This document shows positions 37,185-45,148 of a stretch of DNA of 64,000 bases, piece after piece. The stretch's first letter is position 1. Every line of letters begins with the position of its first letter. The notes beneath the pieces were generated by a model. It was not told where the DNA came from and searched no databases. It saw only the letters and a program-made list of their open reading frames with translations. The stretch is from an uncultured Parabacteroides sp. (GTDB lineage Bacteria; Bacteroidota; Bacteroidia; Bacteroidales; Tannerellaceae), in the NCBI RefSeq assembly GCF_947855115.1, contig NZ_CANTZW010000002.1, positions 310,001 through 374,000 on the forward strand. The letters run 5' to 3'. Position numbers and translations under genes: made by a program.

Positions 37185-39119
37185 CTAGAATTGGTATAAG
37201 ACCTTGCCTTCTTCGGATATTAACAGCAGGGTCAGTTCACTGTCAGGAAGGATGGGGATGCAGTGTGATTTACATTTTTGTAACAGTAACGGAAAGAAAC
37301 GGCTTTGTTCTGCTTCCGGAAGAAGTTCCCATAATTCACGGGCTAACGTGATCCGGCTGATTCCATCTATGGTCTCTTCCCCGCATTTTGCTTCTTTAGC
37401 TAAAGCTTGAAGGAAGCCTTTGTTCATGACAACCTTTTTACTATGTGTATCGAGGAAACCTTCCGCCAGTTTAACGGCCTTGCCAATCATGATGCCTAAG
37501 ATAACCCGCTTGAAACTTAAATCGGCGGCGATCTTTAGCGTCTCTCCGATAAAATTCCCGTAATGGACGAATGATTGTGGGGGTAAGAAAGCGTAAAGGT
37601 TTCGAAGGTAGCGCTCGCTCTTCGCCCCGGAATTGATAACCAACGTCTCGCAACCGATCGCTTTGGCGACACTTGCCTCTTTTCGTATCGACGCAATAAA
37701 AGCGTCTGATGAGAAAGGACGAACGATTCCGGAAGTCCCGATGATAGAGATTCCCCCTACAATCCCAAGTTTTGGATTAAAGGTGCGTTTCGCCAAATCC
37801 TCGCCACCGGGAACCGAGACCGTGACAATGGCGACGGAATCGGGCGAGGGCAGGAGTGGAATCAGCTCTCGCCGGATCATCCGGCGGGGAGTGGCGTTTA
37901 TAGCCGGGCCTCCTACTTCCAGACCGAGTCCCGGAAGGGTCACGATTCCGACTCCTTCGCCTGCCTGGAAAATGACTCTTTCCGTATCGTCGCTTTCTGT
38001 TTCTTGCCGATGTTCTTCTTGTGCTATCATCGTGGCACGCTTGTGCCATCGGCCTGGCACGCTTGTGCCATCAGCTTGGCACGGTTGTGCCACGGCGATG
38101 GCACAACCGGATGCATCGGGAGATAATTGAACGGTAACCCGGATACGGCTATGATTCGTTACGTCCGGATCATCCCCGGATTCCTTGATCACGGTGCAAG
38201 TAGCCGAACATCCGGTCCATTCGGTATGGGCTACCGGCAGCGTTATCTGTTCTCCCGAGGGTAGTGTTATCTGGCTTTCCGTTTGTTCCTTCCGTGACAG
38301 CAAGGCCAATAAAGCGGCTTTTGCCGCGGCGGTGGCGCAAGCTCCGGTCGTATATCCGCTTTTCAAGGGGAAGAATTCGGGTAACAGGCGTTCGATTTGC
38401 TTACGCAATCCGTCTTCGCCGTATACCCGGTAGAAGGTCTCCGGTAACGCGGGCCGCTTCACGACAAATACAGGTATTCCGAATTGGCGGGCGGCGTTTA
38501 CCTTTTCCGTAAAATAACCGGAGAAACCACTTTCTTTCGTCAAGATCGCGTCCGGATGGAGTTGCTCCAACAACTTTAACTCATCCTCGCCTTCTTGATA
38601 GAAGACCAGACGTTCTTGCGGGAAGCCCTGCTTCTCGGCCAGCGCCAATGATTCCTCCCGGTCTAATATACGGAACCAAGTAATATGCGACTGCCAATAA
38701 GAGCGGAGCGGGGCAAGGGTGTTCACGCCACTTAGGGCAAGTAGCCGTTGGATACCTCTCTTTTCCATTTGGAGGATTGCGTCCGGATAATTATCGCACC
38801 AAATCAAGTCCTCGTCTCGGGGTGGATACCGACGTTCGTAACGGATCACCGGAATTTGCAAACGTTTCGATACCTGTTCGATCGTTTGGTGCAACATCTG
38901 GGCGAAAGGATGTGCCGCGTCTACCAATAGCTTGATCGCGTGGTCACGACAAAAACATTCCATTTCCTCCGCGTTCATGGCGCCGGTCAAACGAATTCCA
39001 TGGGCGCATGCGATGGATTGTAAAGCTCCTTTCGTGGAATAGTAATAGGTAGCGGCAGCCTCGTCCGCTACCCGTACAGCCGCACGGCCTTCTGTCGTTC
39101 CTCCAAGAATCAGTATCAT
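37185..39119 (-). CDS. Fused precorrin-6A reductase (CobK/CbiJ) and cobalt-precorrin-5B methyltransferase (CbiD)
   Basis: 644 residues, two enzymes in one. Residues 1-245 are CobK/CbiJ (ILILGGTTEGRAAVRVADEA, LLVDAAHPFAQ, LLALSGVNTL, ILTKESGFSGYFTEKV). From about 253 the CbiD part begins (LKSGYTTGACATAAAKAALL) and continues with EGVGIVTLPGLGLEVGGPAINATPRRMI and GIVGGISIIGTSGIV. Both act in corrin-ring synthesis. Between residues about 336 and 367 lies a stretch encoded by a palindrome array (38011-38114), which falls where CbiD relatives normally have a short connection before the GEGVG motif. One base is shared with the upstream cbiG-cobM gene. Confidence 0.9.
   Translation of the reverse strand: MILILGGTTEGRAAVRVADEAAATYYYSTKGALQSIACAHGIRLTGAMNAEEMECFCRDHAIKLLVDAAHPFAQMLHQTIEQVSKRLQIPVIRYERRYPPRDEDLIWCDNYPDAILQMEKRGIQRLLALSGVNTLAPLRSYWQSHITWFRILDREESLALAEKQGFPQERLVFYQEGEDELKLLEQLHPDAILTKESGFSGYFTEKVNAARQFGIPVFVVKRPALPETFYRVYGEDGLRKQIERLLPEFFPLKSGYTTGACATAAAKAALLALLSRKEQTESQITLPSGEQITLPVAHTEWTGCSATCTVIKESGDDPDVTNHSRIRVTVQLSPDASGCAIAVAQPCQADGTSVPGRWHKRATMIAQEEHRQETESDDTERVIFQAGEGVGIVTLPGLGLEVGGPAINATPRRMIRRELIPLLPSPDSVAIVTVSVPGGEDLAKRTFNPKLGIVGGISIIGTSGIVRPFSSDAFIASIRKEASVAKAIGCETLVINSGAKSERYLRNLYAFLPPQSFVHYGNFIGETLKIAADLSFKRVILGIMIGKAVKLAEGFLDTHSKKVVMNKGFLQALAKEAKCGEETIDGISRITLARELWELLPEAEQSRFFPLLLQKCKSHCIPILPDSELTLLLISEEGKVLYQF
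38011..38114. repeat. Array of inverted half-sites with exact 22-bp period inside cbiD (TGGCAC family)
   Basis: Three perfect dyads TGGCAC-N4-GTGCCA lie at 38033-38048, 38055-38070 and 38077-38092, centres 22 bp apart. Degenerate half-sites continue the phase on both sides (GTGCTA at 38021-38026; TGGCAC at 38099-38104). The first two dyads are identical over 16 bp. The reading frame stays open through the array. The layout (6-4-6 dyad, 6-bp spacer) equals that of the intergenic array at 26177-26274 although the half-site sequence differs; the common core is CAC-N4-GTG. Confidence 0.88.
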
Positions 39120-40900
39120 TACTTACGGAAAAGATGTTTGAACTCATCCGCATATAAACGGGATAGCCCCTTGCGGTTATCGATGGCATCCCCGACAACA
39201 AGTAATGTCGTCAACGTAAGATGGTTTTCTTTTACGATTTTCGCGAGATCTTTCAATTGCCCGCGGTAGATGCGTTCGTCTTTCCAGGTCAATTTATAGC
39301 AAGCGGCTACCGGAGTGGTCGGAGCGTAATGTTGCAGTAATTCCTCTTGAACCTTCTCTACGACACCGGCGCTTAAGAAGATACACATCGTACTTTGGCT
39401 TTGGGCCAGTTTGTGCAATTGCTCTTTCTCGGGCATGGGCGTACGTCCTTCGCCGCGGGTAAGGATGATCGTCTGTACTTTCTCCGGAATCGTGAACTGG
39501 GAATAAAGAGCGGCGGCGGCGGCTTGGAAAGAGGAGATGCCCGGAGTGATATGATAATCCATCCCGTATTGATCGAAATAGTTCATTTGTTCTTGAATAG
39601 CTCCATAGATACAAGGATCACCCGTGTGCAGACGAACGACAAACAACCCTTTATCGTAAAATTCTTTCATTAAGGCGAACTGTTCCTCCAGATTCATATC
39701 TGCCGAGCTTCGTACCGTAGCGCCTGCCTTCGCGCATAAAGTGAGTTCTTTCGGGACAAGGCTTCCGGCATACAAGATCAAATCCGCTTTCTCCAACATT
39801 TGCCGTCCGCGGATAGAGATCAAATCCGGATCTCCGGGACCGGCCCCTACGATCTCGATATGTCCTTTGCGGCAGACCGTCCGGTCTAATGCCACGGCAA
39901 AGGTATATTCGTTTCCTTTCCCTAAATCCGCTTTTTGTTTCTCGACCAAAAGCGGACCGCCATGTGCCGCGTAAATGGCAGAAGCTTCCGATACGCTTGG
40001 GGATTCGGTCACCTCCAGTACTTTCTCGGAAGGGTTCGGTACAGGAATCTCTTTCAGCTCCTCCGAGGTATAGGTATGGAAAGGGCATTCCATGACCCCA
40101 TAGGCCAATAGTGTCAATACCGGTTCGCATTTCTTCAAGTCGATGGTATTTACGTCCGCTAAAGCCTCCGGATGCAATCGTTTATCACGCAACACATCTT
40201 TAATATGCTCGTAAACAACTGTAGGATCGCCCTGCATATCTTTACGGCATCCCATTCCTAAATGAAGGACTTTCGGGATATAGGCGATTGTATGGATGGA
40301 AGTATCGTATTGTTTGGGGCTGACGATGATCAGCAACTCATAGTCTTGCTGCGGTATCGCCTCGAAGGAATAAAAGATAGAGACATGAGACGGGGCTGTA
40401 CGCTCTAAATAATCCGTTCCTTTATCCCGTATATCAAGGAGTAACGCTGTCGGTTTTCCGTTGACAAAGGTAGAGATGGCGGCATTGCTATCTTTGGCGA
40501 TCAGGGTCCAGTCGTATTTCTTCCCTAACGTATCGAGTGCCCATAGATTCGTGTTATCACTCTGTGTCGTAATGATCGCCTCGGCTCCTAACAGGTTCGC
40601 CAATTCCTTGGAAAGATCGTTCGCTCCACCGATATGTCCAGATAATACCGGAATCACGTATTTGCCGGTACTGTCTATGCAAACCACAGCCGGGTCGGTA
40701 TGTTTATCTTCAGCGAAGGGGGCGATACTACGTACGCAAATTCCCATCGCTCCTATAAATACCAAACTACCGGATTCGTGAAAAGTCTCTTTTGAGAAGG
40801 AACCAAATGGCAATATCTTTGCCTCGGGGTAAGCGGCTAGAATTCGCTCTGCAAGCATCCGGCCGCTATCGGATATTGGAATAATTGATATTGTATTCAT
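39119..40900 (-). CDS. Fused CbiG and precorrin-4 C11-methyltransferase (CobM/CbiF)
   Basis: 593 residues. The N-terminal half is CbiG, which opens the delta-lactone ring of cobalt-precorrin-5A (SLVFIGAMGICVRSIAPF, VISVLSGH-like VIPVLSGHIGGANDL, EAIITTQSDNTNLWALD, LHLGMGCRKD). From about residue 345 follows CobM/CbiF (IEIVGAGPGDPDLISIRG, LILYAGSLVP, VVRLHTGDPCIYGA, HITPGISSFQAAAA), an SAM-dependent methyltransferase. Joining the two gives consecutive steps in one polypeptide. The 68-bp gap to the upstream gene contains a REP-like copy. Confidence 0.93.
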   Translation of the reverse strand: MNTISIIPISDSGRMLAERILAAYPEAKILPFGSFSKETFHESGSLVFIGAMGICVRSIAPFAEDKHTDPAVVCIDSTGKYVIPVLSGHIGGANDLSKELANLLGAEAIITTQSDNTNLWALDTLGKKYDWTLIAKDSNAAISTFVNGKPTALLLDIRDKGTDYLERTAPSHVSIFYSFEAIPQQDYELLIIVSPKQYDTSIHTIAYIPKVLHLGMGCRKDMQGDPTVVYEHIKDVLRDKRLHPEALADVNTIDLKKCEPVLTLLAYGVMECPFHTYTSEELKEIPVPNPSEKVLEVTESPSVSEASAIYAAHGGPLLVEKQKADLGKGNEYTFAVALDRTVCRKGHIEIVGAGPGDPDLISIRGRQMLEKADLILYAGSLVPKELTLCAKAGATVRSSADMNLEEQFALMKEFYDKGLFVVRLHTGDPCIYGAIQEQMNYFDQYGMDYHITPGISSFQAAAAALYSQFTIPEKVQTIILTRGEGRTPMPEKEQLHKLAQSQSTMCIFLSAGVVEKVQEELLQHYAPTTPVAACYKLTWKDERIYRGQLKDLAKIVKENHLTLTTLLVVGDAIDNRKGLSRLYADEFKHLFRK

Positions 40901-40923
40901 AACTAATAAATAATATTATATAT

Positions 40924-41017
40924 TGTAGAGACGGGGCGTGCCCCGTCTCATCCCCTCTAAATGGTAATTTAAGAATACCTACAGTCTGTGGGAGACGGGG
41001 CACGCCCCGTCTCTACA
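40924..41017. repeat. Inverted pair of REP-like palindromes (REPIN-like), GGGC version, overlapping cobL
   Basis: Copies at 40924-40949 (plus) and 40992-41017 (minus) are exact reverse complements over 26 bp, 42 bp apart. Each starts TGTAGAGACGGGGC and forms a 10-bp hairpin. The right copy and the following bases lie inside the end of the cobL/cbiET reading frame (stop at 40969), encoding its last residues. Confidence 0.9.
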
Positions 41018-42201
41018 ACATTCACGGTAATTGTATTAAAATCGTCAATCGTAATACGGGTTTGAGCGGATATCCGTAGGCCGGCTTGACGGACCGCCTC
41101 TTCGAAAAGCGCTTTACTTTCCTCGGATACGGAGTTGAACACAATGATGCCATTCGCTTTCATCTTCTGAGAAACCCGTAAAAGGATCTCGACTAGTTTT
41201 CCTCCATGCCCGCCGATAAAGACAGCGTCCGGGGCCTCCAGCGTAGATAAATCCACGGATAAGAAATCCCCTATTATAGCCTCGATACCCGGAGTCCCGA
41301 AACGGCGGCAATTCTCTGTCATCAGTTTTCGTCCCTCTTCCCGGATCTCAAAACTCGTGATATGTAAATGCGGGAACAGCAATTTAGCCTCGATCGAGAC
41401 GGAACCCGTACAAAAGCCGATGTCCCAAAACCGTTCCCTGTTTCTCAGATCCAGCATACTTAATGATAACAAACGGATCGGCATTTTGGTTATCATCTTC
41501 TCCCGTCCGTTCAAATGCTCGAAAGCGGCATCCGGTAAGCCGAATTTACGGGAATGTCCGTTACGCTCTTTCCGGAGGATCAAGCAATTCGGATGAACGA
41601 AATTATTCATCGTCGCGGCTTGTATACTAAATTGACGGATGCTCTGCCGTTCGGTGTTTCCTAACCGTTCTCCCACGAACATCGTATAATTATCATAGCC
41701 GTATTCCAACATCCGGCGAGCGATAGTGGTAGGCGTGTGTTCCCGATCCGTGAGCACGCCAATCTTGGGCGCGTTCTCGATCAAGGCACGGTCGAGCTCG
41801 TGCCAAGGCCGTCCGGTAAGAGAGACGATCCGCATATCGTTGTAAGGCATCAATAGATTTTGAGCCAAGAGTTGCAATGAGTTGAATGAAGGGAACAGAC
41901 GGATCTGCGCTTCCGGCAACCGATTCTGAATCGTAACGGCGAATCCGAAAAACAAAGGATCTCCGGACGCGAATACAACAATACTTTCCCGGCCGTCATA
42001 CGAGCGATATCGATCGAAAACCTGATCCAACGGAACTTTTATATCAATCCATTCCGCATTCTCCGGCAATAACAGACGGACGATCTCATGATGCCGCACA
42101 CCTCCGGAGAACACCCGGTGGGATGAGATAATCTTCAATACCTCCGGAGGGAAGTGTTGTTTCATGTTATCGTCCAACCCAATGACATAAAATCGGTTCA
42201 T
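40969..42201 (-). CDS. cobL: Precorrin-6Y C5,15-methyltransferase (CobL; CbiE-CbiT)
   Basis: 410 residues, bifunctional. N-terminal CbiE-type methyltransferase (FYVIGLDDNMKQHFPPEV, IVVFASGDPLFFGFA, LTGRPWHELDRAL, IGVLTDREHTPTTIA) and C-terminal CbiT decarboxylase/methyltransferase (DIGFCTGSVSIEAKLLFP, AVFIGGHGGKLVEILLRV). It methylates C5 and C15 and decarboxylates the ring-C acetate. The last 16 residues (VVETGRAPSPTDCRYS) are mostly read from a REP-like repeat at 40992-41017, so the natural C-terminus probably lay near ITVNVV. It overlaps the upstream gene by 4 bp. Confidence 0.94.
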   Translation of the reverse strand: MNRFYVIGLDDNMKQHFPPEVLKIISSHRVFSGGVRHHEIVRLLLPENAEWIDIKVPLDQVFDRYRSYDGRESIVVFASGDPLFFGFAVTIQNRLPEAQIRLFPSFNSLQLLAQNLLMPYNDMRIVSLTGRPWHELDRALIENAPKIGVLTDREHTPTTIARRMLEYGYDNYTMFVGERLGNTERQSIRQFSIQAATMNNFVHPNCLILRKERNGHSRKFGLPDAAFEHLNGREKMITKMPIRLLSLSMLDLRNRERFWDIGFCTGSVSIEAKLLFPHLHITSFEIREEGRKLMTENCRRFGTPGIEAIIGDFLSVDLSTLEAPDAVFIGGHGGKLVEILLRVSQKMKANGIIVFNSVSEESKALFEEAVRQAGLRISAQTRITIDDFNTITVNVVETGRAPSPTDCRYS

Positions 42202-43610
42202 ACGTCTCTTCCCGGCTTTAATTGTTCCGCGTCGTTAAAACAAAGGATGGCATTCACGAGTGTTGCCGCTAGATTGCTACCTCCTTTACGCCCTTCCACG
42301 ATTAATTTCGGTATGCCGACAAAAGGTTTCACCATGTGTTTGGATTCCTGTACATGTACGAAACCTACCGGGGCGGCGATAATACCTGCGGGAATCGCTT
42401 TCTTCTTACGTATCAAGTCGCATAGTTCCATGAGAGCGGTCGGGGCGTTTCCGAAGACAAACAAAGCATCCGGATGTTCTTCCACGGCCAGACGGATACC
42501 GGCTTGGGTACGGGTGATACCTTTGCCCGAAGCCATCTCAGCGACCCGTTCATCTTGAAGATAACATTTCACCTCGACTCCCAGACGCTGCAAAGCTCCC
42601 TTGCGGATACCGGAAGCGGCCATCGTGACATCGGTAATGATTGTCCGGACTTCCCCGGTACTGATTTTATTATATAAAGTAGAAACAGCATCCGGGTCCG
42701 TATAAAGGATATTTTCCATATCGAAATCGGCTGTCGTATGGATGGCATGGAGTAACGCCCATTTCTTATCCAACGGGATCTCTTGGTTTTTCAGCTCCTT
42801 CTCAATCGTACGGAAACTACGGATCATGATGTCCTGTCCGATTCCCGTATCACTTTTCTTTTGTTTCATCTCGCCATAATAGCCTCGGGGAGTGATCATC
42901 TGATTCTCGAAAAAATACGTTTGCGAGTTTCCGATCAATACTACCGTAAACATATCGATCCGCTCAGGATCCAGATCGGCGAGCGTAGTGACGAATACCT
43001 CTTGCTCCTCCCGTCCGGCCTGACGTACATAGCCGACCGGAGTCTCCGGCTTACGTTCTTGCAAGAACAATTCTTTTAAGCGATAGAGCTGCCAATAGCG
43101 TCCTTCGCTTTTCGGATTATAGATCGCCGTGACAAAATCTGCCATAGCTGCCGCACGGATCCGTTTCTCGATCAGTTCCCAAGGAGTCATCAGGTCTGAG
43201 AGAGAGATCACGCAGAAATCATGTCCGATAGGAGCGCCTAGCAAGGAGGCGGCTTTCTGGAAAGCGCTGATACCCGGATATGACTCGATCTCAACCTCGC
43301 TTCCAGACTCTTTCTTCATCTCATAGATCAGAGGAGTCATGCCATAAATGCCGGCATCTCCGGAACTGATTACACAGACCGTCTTTCCCTCGTTCGCATA
43401 GGCGAAAGCTTGCTCGGCTCGAGCTTGCTCGCGTTTCATACCCGTATCTATACATTCCGTTCCTTCACGAAGCAAATGGGTGATAAAACGAAAATAATAT
43501 TTATACCCTATAATGACATCCGAGCTTTGGATAGCGGCCAATACCGCAGGTGTTATATCGGTCTCGCTACCGGGACCGATTCCGGCTACTATAATCTTGC
43601 CTTTATTCAT
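42198..43610 (-). CDS. Fused precorrin-3B C17-methyltransferase (CobJ/CbiH) and precorrin-8X methylmutase (CobH/CbiC)
   Basis: 470 residues. Residues 1-245: CobJ/CbiH (KIIVAGIGPGSETDITPAV, VIIGYKYYFRFI, VISSGDAGIYGMTPLIYE, IESYPGISAFQKAAS, FTVVLIGNSQTYF). Residues from about 260: CobH/CbiC (ALLHAIHTTADFDMENILY with the catalytic His, IITDVTMAASGIRKGAL, ITRTQAGIRLA, FVFGNAPTALMEL). It performs the ring contraction methylation and, late in the pathway, the C11-to-C12 methyl shift. It ends over the start of cobL. Confidence 0.94.
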   Translation of the reverse strand: MNKGKIIVAGIGPGSETDITPAVLAAIQSSDVIIGYKYYFRFITHLLREGTECIDTGMKREQARAEQAFAYANEGKTVCVISSGDAGIYGMTPLIYEMKKESGSEVEIESYPGISAFQKAASLLGAPIGHDFCVISLSDLMTPWELIEKRIRAAAMADFVTAIYNPKSEGRYWQLYRLKELFLQERKPETPVGYVRQAGREEQEVFVTTLADLDPERIDMFTVVLIGNSQTYFFENQMITPRGYYGEMKQKKSDTGIGQDIMIRSFRTIEKELKNQEIPLDKKWALLHAIHTTADFDMENILYTDPDAVSTLYNKISTGEVRTIITDVTMAASGIRKGALQRLGVEVKCYLQDERVAEMASGKGITRTQAGIRLAVEEHPDALFVFGNAPTALMELCDLIRKKKAIPAGIIAAPVGFVHVQESKHMVKPFVGIPKLIVEGRKGGSNLAATLVNAILCFNDAEQLKPGRDV

Positions 43611-43666
43611 TCAATTTTATTTTAAAATGCAATGTTCCCAATAAATGTAATACAAATATACGGGCT

Positions 43667-45130
43667 TTACTTCTTTCTTCTCGCTTTCCGCCTGATATAT
43701 TTTACCGCAAGCCATACTCCGGACAAGGAAACAAACGTACCTCCCAACATGGTTCCCCACATCACGATGTTCCATAAGATCGGATGATCCACCAAGATTT
43801 TCAAGTTCAGGCTGTGCAGAGCCGGGTACATCCAATGATGCCAACGAGACGGCGTGTTTACATAACGGTATTGCCCGTTGCGGGGATTGATGTAATAACA
43901 ACTATTGTCCGCGTCTTGAATGGACACTTTCCAAACCGGAAGTTCCAAATTCCTTTTACGGGAGATATAATAGGTATCATAAGCCTCCAAAAGCTTGATA
44001 TCGGCTGTAGTTCCGATGCCATGTACCTGAGAGAGTACGGAGCGGATTTCTTCTGGTCGAAGATTCAATAAAGATATTCCGTCATTCTTACTTGCGTCTA
44101 CAACAATGTCTGCCGTATCTGTTTGTACGATATAAAAGGGTATGTCGCCGAAATTACCCCATTCTAATTGACGGATCTGGCCGGGATAGGCTTGCAAGAC
44201 TGTCCTATAATCCAACGGGAAATCGAGTGGGGAAGGAGCCATCTTCCGTAATTCTTGAACCGGGTTTATATCAAGCTTAGCCTTCAATCCCCAATCTTGT
44301 ACACGAGCCAGAGACATCATACCGCTGAAACAAAACGTGAGGACAAATAGACCGAATAATACCCCGAGGATATGATGCCATTTATACCAGAACTTCTTAT
44401 AAGGGGAAATCAGATTACGTTTCCTCGCTAACCGGAAATCCCGTATTCCCAAGTAAATCCCGGCGATACACATAACGCATCCAATTCCGGATAACCAGAC
44501 AACGACCTTTATCCATAATTCAGCGTCTTGCCGTAAGGACGTGAAATAGACCCAATGCGGAATCGCCCCGAGCCAAGCCCAGAAACGACTATTTTTATCC
44601 GTATACTGTAAGACCTCTCCGGATTTGGAGGATATGTATAATTCATGTCGTTCCGGATCGGCGAAATAGAATTTATAAATCGGGAACTCTTCTTTTAAAC
44701 GGCCGAATGGGATCCATTGGTCTAAAGTGTACATAGAATCTACCTTTGTTACGGAAGAAGTATTCCATAGAGATGCCACACGTTGGATACGATTCCAATC
44801 CGTTACGGGTAATTGGTCGGTTGAATCGGCTGGGATGTCGTACATCCCTTTATTTGTACGGATATGAAAAACCGTTTGTCCCAGGTAGCTATTTAAGGTT
44901 ACATTGTTTATCCGCTCGTTCTCCGGTAAACGCTTCTGTATCGTTTCCAGCGAGGGTAGGTTGTCTGGCGATAGAATATCCATCTTCGCCCGTTTATCGG
45001 CCCGGTCCACTCGTGGAAATGTATGGTAAATCATGACCAGGCCCGATAGGAACCAAACGAGAAACAGGATACTGAGCACGGTGCCCAGTATCCTGTGTAT
45101 AAATTGCATGATCTTTGTCAATAGATTCAT
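43667..45130 (-). CDS. PepSY-domain inner membrane protein
   Basis: 487 residues with the PepSY-TM architecture: an N-terminal helix (IHRILGTVLSILFLVWFLSG) with the family His, a large periplasmic PepSY-containing region (YISSKSGEVLQYTDKNSRFWAWLG), a helix pair around 195-285 (WLSGIGCVMCIAGIYLGI and WHHILGVLFGLFVLTFCFSG, with His-His), a second periplasmic region and a last helix (MWGTMLGGTFVSLSGVWLAV). Family members next to TonB receptors are thought to reduce or process siderophore metals. It lies 18 bp after the receptor gene. Confidence 0.88.
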   Translation of the reverse strand: MNLLTKIMQFIHRILGTVLSILFLVWFLSGLVMIYHTFPRVDRADKRAKMDILSPDNLPSLETIQKRLPENERINNVTLNSYLGQTVFHIRTNKGMYDIPADSTDQLPVTDWNRIQRVASLWNTSSVTKVDSMYTLDQWIPFGRLKEEFPIYKFYFADPERHELYISSKSGEVLQYTDKNSRFWAWLGAIPHWVYFTSLRQDAELWIKVVVWLSGIGCVMCIAGIYLGIRDFRLARKRNLISPYKKFWYKWHHILGVLFGLFVLTFCFSGMMSLARVQDWGLKAKLDINPVQELRKMAPSPLDFPLDYRTVLQAYPGQIRQLEWGNFGDIPFYIVQTDTADIVVDASKNDGISLLNLRPEEIRSVLSQVHGIGTTADIKLLEAYDTYYISRKRNLELPVWKVSIQDADNSCYYINPRNGQYRYVNTPSRWHHWMYPALHSLNLKILVDHPILWNIVMWGTMLGGTFVSLSGVWLAVKYIRRKARRKK

Positions 45131-45148
45131 GAGTGTATGTTATGTTTA

